64,000 bases of DNA from Bacillus sp. EB106-08-02-XG196. Its GTDB lineage: Bacteria; Bacillota; Bacilli; Bacillales; Cytobacillaceae. The translations under genes were made by a program, and so were the position numbers. This document shows positions 34,634-43,716 of the stretch, piece after piece. The DNA is taken from the NCBI RefSeq assembly GCF_013396335.1, contig NZ_JABWSY010000012.1, positions 151,519-215,518 on the forward strand, in the 5' to 3' direction. The notes under the pieces were generated by a model. It did not search any database. It was not told where the DNA came from and saw only the letters and a list, made by a program, of their open reading frames with translations. Position 1 is the first letter of the stretch; each line of letters starts with the position of its first letter.

Positions 34634-34834
34634 TTATGCCTTACGAACGTTAGTAGCTTGGGGTCCACGTTGACCTTGTTCTACTTCAAAAGTAACTGCT
34701 TGACCTTCGTCTAAAGTTTTGAAACCTTCGCTTTGGATAGCTGAGAAATGTACGAATACATCGTCTCCTGCTTCTCTTTCGATGAATCCGAAACCTTTTT
34801 CTGCATTAAACCATTTTACTTTACCTTGTTCCAT
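34634..34834 (-). CDS. cspC: Cold-shock protein, CspC-like
   Basis: The 66-residue CSD protein is an OB-fold RNA chaperone. RNP1 is KGFGFIE (13-19) and RNP2 is VFVHF (26-30). The wording [20 protein letters not shown] is closest to Bacillus CspC. The ATG at 34834 has GAGGAGGAAACAAC before it. A longer in-frame reading is leader sequence. A long 5' leader of about 110 nt, usual for csp genes, precedes it. Confidence 0.93.
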   Translation of the reverse strand: MEQGKVKWFNAEKGFGFIEREAGDDVFVHFSAIQSEGFKTLDEGQAVTFEVEQGQRGPQATNVRKA

Positions 34835-34980
34835 TTGTTGTTTCCTCCTCGTGTGCTGTGCACACATTGTGTTACTATCCTTGCTCAGTTCTTTAGACGT
34901 AAAGTTTGAAAACTTTTTAATCCAACTGACAAACAAAAATAATTCTTCTTTACTATAACAGAGATATCCATTTAAAGCAA
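34835..34980 (-). promoter_or_regulatory. cspC promoter and long 5' leader
   Basis: TTGCTT (34975-34980), 17 bp and TATAGT (34952-34957) on the minus strand give a start near 34945. The leader of about 110 nt up to the ATG fits the thermosensing leaders of csp genes. Confidence 0.65.
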
Positions 34981-35001
34981 ATTAATATCCCAAGATTTTT
35001 T

Positions 35002-36519
35002 CTACACTGTTTCCAATACCTTTTGTAACATTGTTCCCTGCTGAGAAAAATTGATATGCCAAGAGAAGGCTTTTTCTAATACATGCGGGGTTTGACCGCC
35101 TCTAGTCAAAGCTTCTTGGTAATATTCACGAAGCTGCTCACGGTACATTGGATGGGTACAATTCTCAATAATTAATTCCACCCGTTCTCTTGGTGCAAGA
35201 CCACGTAAATCTGCATAACCCTGCTCCGTCACAATCACATCCACATCATGTTCCGTATGATCCACATGTGAAACAAAAGGAACGATACTTGATATGTTAC
35301 CGCCTTTTGCAATCGATTTTGTTACAAAAATGGCCAAACGGGCGTTGCGGGCAAAGTCTCCAGATCCACCAATACCGTTCATCATTTTTGTACCTAACAC
35401 ATGGGTAGAATTCACATTTCCATAGATGTCTACTTCTAATGCTGTATTAATAGAAATCAATCCAAGTCGACGGATAATTTCCGGATGATTTGAAATTTCC
35501 TGCGGTCTCATGATTAATTTGTCACGGTACTTTTCAAAATGAGCAAATACCTCTTTCATTTTTCCATCCGAAAGAGTAATCGAGCAGCAAGAGGCAGTCC
35601 GCACTTTCCCGGCATCAATCAGATCAAACACCGCATCCTGTAATACTTCTGAATAGACCTCTAAATCTTGAAATTCGGAATCAATCATCCCATGAAGAAC
35701 TGCGTTAGCGACGGATCCAATTCCTGACTGGAGCGGTGCCAAACGTTCTGTTAGTCTGCCAGCAGCCACTTCCTTGCGTAAAAACTGAATCAAATGCTGA
35801 GCCATGATTTCCGTTTCCTCATCAGGCGGGACGATTGTTGACGGAGAATCAAGCTGGTTGGTAAAAACGATGCCTTTTACCTTTTTGACATCAATATTAA
35901 TACCGTATGTTCCAATGCGGTCATTCGTTTCGGTTAATGGGATTGGTTCCCTATCCCCTTGTTTCCCAGGTTCATATAAATCATGGAGTCCTTCAAGATT
36001 TTCATTTTGAGCTAAGTTGATTTCAATGATGATTGACTTTGCATTCAAGGCAAACGACAATGAATTTCCTACGGAGGTAGTTGGAATAACCATTCCATCC
36101 TCTGTAATTGATACCGCTTCCAAAATAGCAAAATCAATAGGGGCAATCACATTGGCACGTACCATTTCAGCAGTGTGTGACAAGTGTTGATCGACAAATA
36201 ATAGCTCGCCGCTATTAATCTTCTTTCTCATTGTCGGATCTGCTTGAAACGGAAGTCTTTTTCCAAGAATCCCAGCTTCTGCAAACAATTTATCTACATC
36301 AGAGCCTAAGGAAGCGCCTGTATAAACGTTGACTTTAAAGTTTTCGGACTTAGCCCGATTTACCAATGCAAACGGAACTGCTTTCACGTCACCTGCACGT
36401 GTAAAGCCGCTTAGCCCCAATGTCATTCCATCTTCAATCCACTCCGCTGCCTCTTCCGGTGTCACGACCCTGTCCCAAAGTCTTGGATCCCTAATCCGTT
36501 TTAAATTGTTTTCCATCAT
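35002..36519 (-). CDS. Acetyl-CoA hydrolase / succinyl-CoA:acetate CoA-transferase
   Basis: The 505-residue class I CoA-transferase would move CoA between acetate and succinate (Cat1/AarC type). The catalytic glutamate is in LEVYSEVLQDAVFDLI. The oxyanion-loop motif GIGGSGDFARNA and VTEQGYADLRGLAPRER are intact. The start is taken as ATG 36519, eight bases after AAGGGGAG; the frame extends three codons to a GTG that overlaps the ribosome site. A LytTR-type regulator gene lies 117 bp upstream on the same strand. A CodY-like box sits between them at 36593-36607. Confidence 0.88.
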   Translation of the reverse strand: MMENNLKRIRDPRLWDRVVTPEEAAEWIEDGMTLGLSGFTRAGDVKAVPFALVNRAKSENFKVNVYTGASLGSDVDKLFAEAGILGKRLPFQADPTMRKKINSGELLFVDQHLSHTAEMVRANVIAPIDFAILEAVSITEDGMVIPTTSVGNSLSFALNAKSIIIEINLAQNENLEGLHDLYEPGKQGDREPIPLTETNDRIGTYGINIDVKKVKGIVFTNQLDSPSTIVPPDEETEIMAQHLIQFLRKEVAAGRLTERLAPLQSGIGSVANAVLHGMIDSEFQDLEVYSEVLQDAVFDLIDAGKVRTASCCSITLSDGKMKEVFAHFEKYRDKLIMRPQEISNHPEIIRRLGLISINTALEVDIYGNVNSTHVLGTKMMNGIGGSGDFARNARLAIFVTKSIAKGGNISSIVPFVSHVDHTEHDVDVIVTEQGYADLRGLAPRERVELIIENCTHPMYREQLREYYQEALTRGGQTPHVLEKAFSWHINFSQQGTMLQKVLETV

Positions 36520-36592
36520 CCATCCCACTCCCCTTTATCCTTATTTTAACTGAAGATGTTTATCAAAAAGGGAAATGGGGGATTAACTACGG

Positions 36593-36607
36593 AATTTTCA
36601 GACAAAA
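36593..36607. promoter_or_regulatory. CodY-box-like sequence
   Basis: AATTTTCAGACAAAA matches the CodY consensus AATTTTCWGAAAATT at 12 of 15 positions. It is about 75 bp upstream of the CoA-transferase start. Binding is inferred only. Confidence 0.4.
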
Positions 36608-36636
36608 CAGCGAATTCGATTTCTAAAGCAGCAGAA

Positions 36637-37281
36637 TTAAAAACCAAGCAGTCTGCGAAAATAGCTGGAGTACGATTGACTGACTGGCACTCTGTCCCCG
36701 TTATCCATTGACAGAATAAAGGTGGAATGCGTATCAGGAAATATCTCTTTTATATGATCGACATTGACAATAAACGAGCGATGGCAACGGATAAAATGAT
36801 CTTTTGGCAGCAAAAATTCAAAATCCTGTAAGGTGTTTTTATGGGTACCAGAATGTTCCTTACCATTTACAACCGTTTTTTTCTCCTTGGCTTCTAAATA
36901 AATTACCTCGGAAAAAGGCATGGGAATCCAGCCATCCTCCGTTTTAATCGTTACAACTAATTTTCCACTCGTTAAAGCAGGAAAAATCGCTGTAACACAC
37001 CCTTCCAACTTCCCTTCATGGAAAAATGGCACCGCCATTCCATGATACGGGACGCCAAAGACATCCCGGTCGATAAATTCCGATACCTTCTGCCTAGAAA
37101 ATATCGCTTTATGAGCAATGGTCCCTTCCTTCAAAAGGTCACCTCGCCGGATCTTCAAATCCACCCTTTTACTAGGGCGATAATAGATATACTCACAAGT
37201 ATCCGAGACCGCAATCGAAATTTCCTCTGAAAATAATTCACTAATGACATCTAACAGGGAAACAACCGTAATACTCTTCAA
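36637..37281 (-). CDS. LytTR-domain transcriptional regulator with N-terminal sensor
   Basis: The 214-residue protein joins an N-terminal PAS/GAF-like module (about 1-105; motif RRGDLLKEGTIAHKAIFSRQ) to a C-terminal LytTR DNA-binding domain (about 106-214; EVIYLEAKEKKTVV, FIRCHRSFIVNVDHIKEI, VPVSQSYSSYFRRLLGF). No receiver domain is present, so it likely senses a ligand directly. It overlaps the DUF2161 gene by four bases and precedes the CoA-transferase gene, its most likely target. Signal unknown. Confidence 0.82.
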   Translation of the reverse strand: MKSITVVSLLDVISELFSEEISIAVSDTCEYIYYRPSKRVDLKIRRGDLLKEGTIAHKAIFSRQKVSEFIDRDVFGVPYHGMAVPFFHEGKLEGCVTAIFPALTSGKLVVTIKTEDGWIPMPFSEVIYLEAKEKKTVVNGKEHSGTHKNTLQDFEFLLPKDHFIRCHRSFIVNVDHIKEIFPDTHSTFILSMDNGDRVPVSQSYSSYFRRLLGF

Positions 37282-38021
37282 TTGGAATCTCCCCCGTCCC
37301 TTAATTCTAGTTTTTCTAAATAATATTTTATTAGATCCTGATACTCCTGCATCTCAAGTTTGCCTTTTTCATTAAGGATGTAGGTTCCCCTTTTAATCCT
37401 ATCAAACCATCCATAATAGTTTTTTGTTAAGATAGAGGGTATTTTATCACCTGCTCCCAGATATTTTAATGCTTTCGGGGATAACGGTCCCATTTTATTT
37501 AGGAGACAAGCAATTTGAATGCAATTTTCTTTGTAGGCAGTCATGATTTTCGTCCGATTACTTCCCCCCACATTGAAATCGGCACTGCGTCCGCTAATTT
37601 CCTTCAAGATGGCTTCTCGTTTCAACTTATTTCTTGCAGTGCCTTTGGTGCGATTATAGGGGATTGGATGGATAAGAATATCTGCTGTTGAACGGTTTCC
37701 TGAGAAGGAAACGACAATTAAACCCAGCTCAAGCCTTTTAATTAACTGACATTTATCTGCCCATTGTTTAGATTTCATCCGAACTTTTGGTTTAGGAATC
37801 GCTATATATACTTGATTTGTTAACCTTTGCCGTTTGGCTGCTTGAATAAGAAGATCTACACTTAATGTGAGCTTTAATTCAATAATGACCAGCTCCTCCT
37901 CTTTAACTGCGACGATATCACAGTCCTTTACTTCACCATAAACTTCATAGCCCTCGCCTGAAAAGTACCTCTGTATCGGTTTATATAAATCTACCTCTTG
38001 TAGTTTTTTCTTCTCTTTCAT
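37278..38021 (-). CDS. DUF2161 protein, PD-(D/E)XK nuclease-like fold
   Basis: The 247-residue protein starts with a short helix and then CDIVAVKEEELVIIELKLTL (about 34-53). That has the Asp, Glu and Lys pattern of PD-(D/E)XK enzymes, and matches the DUF2161 family. The C-terminal part (about 160-247) is winged-helix-like and basic. It is coupled to the LytTR regulator (ATGA overlap). Family function is unknown; activity on DNA is inferred from the fold only. Confidence 0.78.
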   Translation of the reverse strand: MKEKKKLQEVDLYKPIQRYFSGEGYEVYGEVKDCDIVAVKEEELVIIELKLTLSVDLLIQAAKRQRLTNQVYIAIPKPKVRMKSKQWADKCQLIKRLELGLIVVSFSGNRSTADILIHPIPYNRTKGTARNKLKREAILKEISGRSADFNVGGSNRTKIMTAYKENCIQIACLLNKMGPLSPKALKYLGAGDKIPSILTKNYYGWFDRIKRGTYILNEKGKLEMQEYQDLIKYYLEKLELRDGGDSN

Positions 38022-38222
38022 TTGTATCTCCTACTAATCTTTTTCTCCTAGTAATCTTAACATGAATAGGTTAGAGGTTTAACTTAGATTTTAAAGGAAT
38101 TACTATATAACAATTTTTTACAAGTCAATATTATTTGAAATAGCCTATTCTGTCAGAATTATGTTACTATTATTTTTGTTAGAATAAATAGAGAATTTGA
38201 AGTAGTAACATGGGGGTTTAAA

Positions 38223-39791
38223 ATGAAGAATAAATTCTTAGCACAGCTACATTGGGTAATTCCTGGGTTTATCCTTATTTTTGGATTACTATTATTATTT
38301 TATCAAAACTTTACTAAAGTGACAGAACCGCCTGCCTCAGATTGGAGCAGGGCCTTAACGGTTGGAGTCACCGATCTAAATAAACTGCCTTCTGTACAAG
38401 TAACAGAAGATGGAGAATTTGTTTTTACTAGATTCGAGGGTGGAAAATTAGCCACTACAACACTTGGAAAAGACTACAAGGTTAAAGATCAGAATACATA
38501 CGACATTCCAGTTGATAAATGGACACAATTATATCAGCAAGATGATACAATCATCTACTTTGATTTTAAAAATATTTATGATCAAGATAAGAATACTATT
38601 ATTACAGATGTTGAGAAGTTTTATCCTATGGAAAACAGTATTCTGTATATAAAAGAAAACTCACTCTTTCAACTTACACCGGATAGTAAGAAATCCGAAA
38701 AGATTATGGATGTTGATTTAAAGAAACTAGATATTATTCCTCAGGAAAACGAAGAGGGAGTAAGTATACTAGCCTATGCTTCAGATCCAAACGGTGTCGA
38801 TCTTACACTCCACCAATTCATTAACGGGAAAATAAATACCGTCTATCAAACAAGATTAAAGGTTGACCCAGGAAAAATTGTTAACGATATTTCCTTTGCA
38901 TTGGAGGATCAAACCGTAGCATTTTTACTTCAGGAGGAGCTGCAATCCACTCAAGGAAATCCAGAGTTTTTCAATTATTTTATGCAGACAAAGGTTACGA
39001 GCCAGGATATGCCGCAGCTATTTGAATTACATTTTCAAGACCCAGCCGGTACAAAAAAACTGACTGAGGTTTCAGATGTCGTTCTTAAATTAAAAAATGA
39101 TAAACCAACTATATTATTTCATGCTAATGGGCGAACAGAAACTCAATTCAATGATAGCTCAACCTTTAATATCTATACTGCTGATATAAACGAAGAAGGG
39201 AGAACGAAAACAGAGAGACGCAGCAATACTCCAGAAATCTCAACTAACCCGCAGTGGATGAATGATGAAACCATTGCTTGGGTGGATTTGGATGGTGACG
39301 GACATAAAATAAAAATTTCATCATCTAATAAAGACGCTATAAGTGATTTAATTGAGTTCACGCAAGACGTTTGGCTGCATGCACTTGGAAAAACACTTGG
39401 CATGGTAACTTCGTCATTTTTTGGGATTGCCTTTTCTATTACTTGGTTTATTTGGCCCATACTTTTCATTGTGTTTATGTATATGTTCAGAAATAGAATT
39501 GCTGACCGTGACCCTGCTTGGTACTTTTATACAGGAATTGGGCTTTATGCTGTAGCAGCAGTTATTTGGAGAGATCGATTTTTTGTTGACAACATTTATA
39601 GTAACGCACCGAATTACTTAACTTTTACCGGCGGCTCATTTTTTTACATGATTTTATTCGCAATCATTGCTTTTTGGTTAACGATTCAGACGAAAAAAAC
39701 AAATCATTGGGCCGGTACTGTAAGAATTATGTATTTTGTTGGTGTTCACATCTTACTCTTAACCATATTCTTCGGTCCTTATATCATTTAG
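38223..39791 (+). CDS. Large exported/membrane protein of unknown function, 522 aa
   Basis: An N-terminal membrane anchor (about 10-30) is followed by an extracellular domain of about 370 residues. That domain is rich in repeated beta-strand blocks such as FVFTRFEGGKLATTTLGKDY and TIAWVDLDGDGHKIKIS, which suggests a beta-propeller. Five or so helices close the protein (about 395-522). I do not recognise the family. The ATG at 38223 follows TGGGGG. It is monocistronic with a strong terminator. Confidence 0.75.
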   Translation: MKNKFLAQLHWVIPGFILIFGLLLLFYQNFTKVTEPPASDWSRALTVGVTDLNKLPSVQVTEDGEFVFTRFEGGKLATTTLGKDYKVKDQNTYDIPVDKWTQLYQQDDTIIYFDFKNIYDQDKNTIITDVEKFYPMENSILYIKENSLFQLTPDSKKSEKIMDVDLKKLDIIPQENEEGVSILAYASDPNGVDLTLHQFINGKINTVYQTRLKVDPGKIVNDISFALEDQTVAFLLQEELQSTQGNPEFFNYFMQTKVTSQDMPQLFELHFQDPAGTKKLTEVSDVVLKLKNDKPTILFHANGRTETQFNDSSTFNIYTADINEEGRTKTERRSNTPEISTNPQWMNDETIAWVDLDGDGHKIKISSSNKDAISDLIEFTQDVWLHALGKTLGMVTSSFFGIAFSITWFIWPILFIVFMYMFRNRIADRDPAWYFYTGIGLYAVAAVIWRDRFFVDNIYSNAPNYLTFTGGSFFYMILFAIIAFWLTIQTKKTNHWAGTVRIMYFVGVHILLLTIFFGPYII

Positions 39792-39794
39792 CAT

Positions 39795-39840
39795 AATAAA
39801 CTCCCCATTTTCAACTCTGAAATGGGGAGTTTATTTTTAT
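39795..39840 (+). terminator. Terminator of the 522-aa gene
   Basis: AATAAACTCCCCATTT (39795-39810) and its complement (39820-39835), then TTTTAT. Confidence 0.88.
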
Positions 39841-39928
39841 ATGGGTGAAGTTAACTTTCGTTGATTCCCTCATTTTTTCATCAAGAATTTTGAAAACCTT
39901 CGTCTGACCTTAAAGTAATTATGACACG

Positions 39929-39959
39929 AAAAAAGGACATCACCTAAAGGATGATGCCC
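39929..39959 (-). terminator. Terminator after bioB
   Basis: GGACATCACC (39935-39944) pairs with GGATGATGCCC (39949-39959), and TTTTTTCG follows on the minus strand. Confidence 0.8.
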
Positions 39960-39984
39960 AGATATATCTTCAACTATGTTTTAG

Positions 39985-40977
39985 TTAAGCATTAAGGGTT
40001 TCTTTAACAAAATCCACCTCAAAACCTAAATCCTCAAGCATTTGATGATCTGCAGTAGTTTCTTGTCCTGAAGTGGTTAAGTAATCCCCTACAAAGATGG
40101 AATTCGCTGCATATAATCCAAACGGCTGCAAACTTCCTAGGTTAACTTCTCGTCCACCCGAAATTCTGATTTCCTTCGTTGGATTCACAAACCTCATAAG
40201 CGCTAAAACCTTTAAGCAGTATCTAGGATTTAACTCCTTTGTTCCTTCAAGAGGAGTACCCTCTATTGCATGTAGAAAATTAACGGGAATGGAATCTGCA
40301 TCTAATACCTTTAGACTCATTGCCACGTTTACTACATCCTCTTTTGTTTCCTTCATACCAACAATTATCCCTGAACAAGGAGAAATCCCTGATTCTTTTA
40401 CTAACTCAACCGTATTAACTCGATCATCATAAGAGTGTGATGTGGTGATGGAGTCGTGGTGATCTTCTGAGGTGTTTAGGTTGTGATTGTAGCGATCAAC
40501 ACCAGCTTCCTTCAGCTTAGCTGCCTGGTCTGGTTTTAAAATTCCAAGGCAGGCACAAATTTTCATTTGATATTTGTCCTTTATTTCCTTTACTGCTGTA
40601 ACAACCTGGTCTAATTCATGATTACTAGGACCGCGTCCACTTGCCACTATGCAATAGGTACCGGCATGAAGCTGATAAGCTTGGTCTGCTCCTTTAAGGA
40701 TGGTATCTTTATCCACCATTCGATATTTTTGAATCGGAGCATTAGAGATACTTGATTGCGAACAATAGCCACAATTCTCAGGACAAAGACCTGATTTCGT
40801 ATTAATTAACATATTAAGCTTAACCTTATTTCCATAATAGTGATGGCGAATTAAGTAAGCTCCCTGTAATACCTCTAATAACTCCAAATCCGAGGAATTT
40901 AGAATACTTAATGCTTCCTCTTTCGTAATTTTATGACCATTTAGCACTTCTAAAGCCAATTCATTCCATTTACTCAT
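39985..40977 (-). CDS. bioB: Biotin synthase
   Basis: The 330-residue radical-SAM enzyme inserts sulfur into dethiobiotin. The iron-sulfur motif CPENCGYC gives Cys65, Cys69 and Cys72. The auxiliary-cluster and SAM motifs IVASGRGP, YNHNLNTS, GIIVGMKET and RISGGREVN are intact. It lies 12 bp after bioY and is co-transcribed with it; a BirA-type operator precedes bioY. Other bio genes (A, D, F, W) are absent from the window, so this unit may salvage dethiobiotin and biotin. Confidence 0.95.
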   Translation of the reverse strand: MSKWNELALEVLNGHKITKEEALSILNSSDLELLEVLQGAYLIRHHYYGNKVKLNMLINTKSGLCPENCGYCSQSSISNAPIQKYRMVDKDTILKGADQAYQLHAGTYCIVASGRGPSNHELDQVVTAVKEIKDKYQMKICACLGILKPDQAAKLKEAGVDRYNHNLNTSEDHHDSITTSHSYDDRVNTVELVKESGISPCSGIIVGMKETKEDVVNVAMSLKVLDADSIPVNFLHAIEGTPLEGTKELNPRYCLKVLALMRFVNPTKEIRISGGREVNLGSLQPFGLYAANSIFVGDYLTTSGQETTADHQMLEDLGFEVDFVKETLNA

Positions 40978-40989
40978 ATAATCCCCCCG

Positions 40990-41580
40990 TTAACTCACTT
41001 TTCTAGCATTGCTAAATTGACTTCTCGCCAAGGTACGTTTTAAACGATGTCCCATAACACCTGCTAAAATGGCTAGAATAATATCCTTTGGAAGAGGAAC
41101 AACCATCCATAACCAAGCGAGCTTATAGGTAAAGCCATCTGGTGCGGAAGCCCAAACTTTATAAGCTGCGTACATCCAGTTCGTCCCGAAAAGATAGTTG
41201 ATTACCATCCCAACAAGTGCTGCGAAAACAAATACCCCAACAGTGTTTTTCATTTTTTCAATTATGTAACCTGTTACATACGCTGTAAAAACATAAGAAA
41301 CAATAAATCCAAATGTTGGCTTCAAGAACATGCCAAACCCCCCGCCAAATTGAGCAAATACAGGTACTCCTACTAATCCAACGAAAGCATAAACCATCAT
41401 AGCGATTGCTCCTAATCTACTGCCAAGAACAACTCCTGCTAAAATCGCAAAAAATGTTTGCAGCGTTATAGGTACTCCCCCCACGACCATGAATGGAGCT
41501 AGTGATGTAATGTTAGCCCCCACAGCCATTAGAGCCACAAACATTGCCGCTAATGTAAGTTCAGAAGTTTTAAGTTTCAT
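40990..41580 (-). CDS. bioY: Biotin transporter BioY (ECF S component)
   Basis: The 196-residue protein has six helices and family segments such as GGVPITLQTFFAILAGVVLG, PVFAQFGGGFGMFLKPTFGF and GTNWMYAAYKV. It binds biotin and docks with the shared ECF energising module encoded elsewhere. ATG 41580 has GGGGGA before it at seven bases; the earlier ATG two codons upstream overlaps that site. First gene of bioY-bioB. Confidence 0.93.
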   Translation of the reverse strand: MKLKTSELTLAAMFVALMAVGANITSLAPFMVVGGVPITLQTFFAILAGVVLGSRLGAIAMMVYAFVGLVGVPVFAQFGGGFGMFLKPTFGFIVSYVFTAYVTGYIIEKMKNTVGVFVFAALVGMVINYLFGTNWMYAAYKVWASAPDGFTYKLAWLWMVVPLPKDIILAILAGVMGHRLKRTLARSQFSNARKVS

Positions 41581-41633
41581 AACCATTCCCCCAAAATATT
41601 CTATAAATTAAGATTAATTGGTTCGTGCATTTA

Positions 41634-41662
41634 TGTCAACTATAAATACAATTAGGTTTACA
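41634..41662. promoter_or_regulatory. BirA (biotin repressor) operator of bioYB
   Basis: On the minus strand TGTAAAC, 15 bp and GTTGACA (41634-41662) fit the Gram-positive BirA pattern TGTTAAC-N14/16-GTTAACA. The right arm contains TTGACA, usable as the -35, so bound BirA-biotinyl-AMP would block the promoter. Confidence 0.7.
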
Positions 41663-41808
41663 TATAAATTTTTAATTATGACCGGAGTTTACCACTCTGG
41701 CCCAAAATGCAGTATCCACTTAAAATTTAATTTCATATTATAAGATAGGTATTTGACTAGATAAAGAGTAAGTATTTGTTCTAGTTTTAAAAGGAGCTGC
41801 AAAGGGAA

Positions 41809-42249
41809 ATGACGATTAGAAGAGCAACCTTCGAGGAGACTCAACGAATCTTGAATTACCATTTAGAGGTATTAAAAGAAGCCACAATGGGCTACGTAAA
41901 GCCAAGCCGTGAAAAAGCAATTGAAATGATGACACCTTTTTTAAATGGCGGTGGTTATTATCTTGTTCGAGTTAAAAATAATGTTATTCAAGGCTGGGTG
42001 GGATTAGGTCGTATCATCGATCAAAACAGTGATGAAGAGGTAGGCTTTATCAATGAGATGTATGTGCTCCCACCCTATCGCAAACAGGGAGCTGCCGAAA
42101 AATTATGCAAGGCCGCATTCATACAATTACGTGCAGAGGGCCATAAAAAGGTTCAATTGAATGTTTATGCCGGAAACCCTGCCAAGCATCTTTATGCAAA
42201 GCTGGGTTTTAAAGACGTTTCCACCCTAATGTCAGTAAACTTAGATTAA
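41809..42249 (+). CDS. GNAT-family N-acetyltransferase
   Basis: The 146-residue protein has the acetyl-CoA loop PPYRKQGAAEKLCKAA (about 91-106) after the beta4 strand FINEMYVLP, and a C-terminal AKHLYAKLGFKDVSTLM. ATG follows AAAAGGAG. It is monocistronic. A MITE-like element starts 21 bp after its stop. Substrate unknown. Confidence 0.88.
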   Translation: MTIRRATFEETQRILNYHLEVLKEATMGYVKPSREKAIEMMTPFLNGGGYYLVRVKNNVIQGWVGLGRIIDQNSDEEVGFINEMYVLPPYRKQGAAEKLCKAAFIQLRAEGHKKVQLNVYAGNPAKHLYAKLGFKDVSTLMSVNLD

Positions 42250-42269
42250 CTTTTGTAATGTTTTAATTT

Positions 42270-42497
42270 AAGGCTGTGTTATTATTCATTGTTGATTTTC
42301 GTGTAGGCTTGATTATTCATAGGCGGAGAATTTCCGGCTATTGTAGATAAAGGTACCTTATGAAGCAGATATAAGCGGAAATATTACGGTTACCAGCTTT
42401 AAATAAGACAAAATCCAATGATTTGGATACCATAAGCGGAAAACCTCCGCTTATTTTCCAAACACAGTAAAATCAACATTCAGATTTAACACAGCCT
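42270..42497. mobile_element. MITE-like element with about 30-bp terminal inverted repeats
   Basis: The left end AAGGCTGTGTTATTATTCAT (from 42270) continues to GTTGATTTT at 42299. The right end AAAATCAACATTCAGATTTA (from 42469) continues to ACACAGCCT at 42497. The two are inverted copies with few mismatches. AATTT flanks both sides (42265-42269 and 42498-42502) as a possible 5-bp target duplication. The interior of about 170 bp has no open frame but contains a secondary hairpin built on AAGCGGAAA and TTTTCCGCTTA-like words. A non-autonomous element is the best reading. Confidence 0.7.
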
Positions 42498-42507
42498 AAT
42501 TTTAAAA

Positions 42508-42539
42508 AAAGGGTCAGCAGAAAAATCTGATGACCCTTT
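42508..42539. terminator. Terminator after S66 carboxypeptidase gene
   Basis: AAAGGGTCAGCAGA (42508-42521) pairs with TCTGATGACCCTTT (42526-42539) with one mismatch; A and T runs on both sides. Confidence 0.7.
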
Positions 42540-42629
42540 ACACCTTTCAACAGAATTAAAGGGAATCAGATATCCTCTTTGATTCACTCAGCCTCCATTT
42601 TTTGATGCGTAGGGGACGAGTATACTATT

Positions 42630-43646
42630 CTACTCTTTAAAGTATTGCACTATTGTCCCTTTCCTATCTTCCACTTCAACAATGCCATATGCTCCATTTA
42701 TAAATGTAATTTGTGGGGGAACATGTCCACAATCAATGTCATAAACTATCGGGATTTCGAGCTCACCAGATAAGTCTTGGTAAACATCCTCAATCGTATA
42801 GTTTTCAACTGGTTCATTGGCAGGACTTCGACCAAATATGATACAAGTACAGTTTTCAAACCATCCTGCTAATTTCATTTGCATTAAAGATCTGCGCAAA
42901 TCAGTTGTTTTTAACTCACAATTTTCAAAATACCACATGATGGGTTCATCATGAATATGCTTTTCCCTAAAGTTCTGTAAATCCCCATAAGGAGTACCAA
43001 TTAAATGTCTGATAATATCAATGCAGCCTCCCAGCAAACGCCCTTCAGCCTTTACCTTTACACCCGAAACGATTTTCCATTTGGTTTCCTCTGTTAAGTG
43101 AAAAACACAAGGTGATGGGTTGTCATGCTGCCACTTCTGTTGATATTTTTCAGATGAATATTGGGTAATCGATGACCCTGTTTTTGTAGATAAAACACTT
43201 ACCCACATAGCAGTTGTATCATCAGAAAATTCGCCTCTTAAATCAATTAAGTTCGTTCCATGTGCAGTAGCTATACCTGTCTTTAACGTAATAGCCAGCA
43301 GCAACATGCTCGTATCCGAATAACCGAGCACCCACTTGTTTTTCATATTATCAAAATCAAGCTCTTCAAGGATTTCAATGAGCAGTTCTCCACCCCACGG
43401 CGGAAGGATGAGATCGATTGCTTCATTTTTCATCATTTCATTAAACTCTTGGGCACGCTTTTTTGCAGGAGAAGATTTTGCTTTGTCCTGAGTCCATAAG
43501 GTATCACCACATAAAATGCAATAGCCGTTTGCTTCTAATCGGCTGCATGAAAGTTTCACCAACTCGTGCAGCTCTTCTTCTACACCTGATGAAGGTGCTG
43601 TTACTCCTATAGTTGCCCTTTTTTTCAAAAATGGATATGTAATCAT
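42630..43646 (-). CDS. S66-family LD-carboxypeptidase (MccF-like)
   Basis: The 338-residue serine peptidase is of the LD-carboxypeptidase/microcin-resistance group. The nucleophile is in VLGYSDTSMLLLA (about 107-119). The catalytic Glu is in the WYFENCEL region, and His is in DIDCGHVPPQ. N-terminal IGVTAPSSGVEEELHELV is typical. It could trim peptidoglycan tetrapeptides or cleave acyl-nucleotide antibiotics. No neighbour clarifies the role. Confidence 0.85.
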   Translation of the reverse strand: MITYPFLKKRATIGVTAPSSGVEEELHELVKLSCSRLEANGYCILCGDTLWTQDKAKSSPAKKRAQEFNEMMKNEAIDLILPPWGGELLIEILEELDFDNMKNKWVLGYSDTSMLLLAITLKTGIATAHGTNLIDLRGEFSDDTTAMWVSVLSTKTGSSITQYSSEKYQQKWQHDNPSPCVFHLTEETKWKIVSGVKVKAEGRLLGGCIDIIRHLIGTPYGDLQNFREKHIHDEPIMWYFENCELKTTDLRRSLMQMKLAGWFENCTCIIFGRSPANEPVENYTIEDVYQDLSGELEIPIVYDIDCGHVPPQITFINGAYGIVEVEDRKGTIVQYFKE

Positions 43647-43716
43647 CTCAACTCTCCCATCCCCTTAAATAGTAGAAATTCATTACCATTATTCTACAGT
43701 TTTCAAGGAGATGGGA

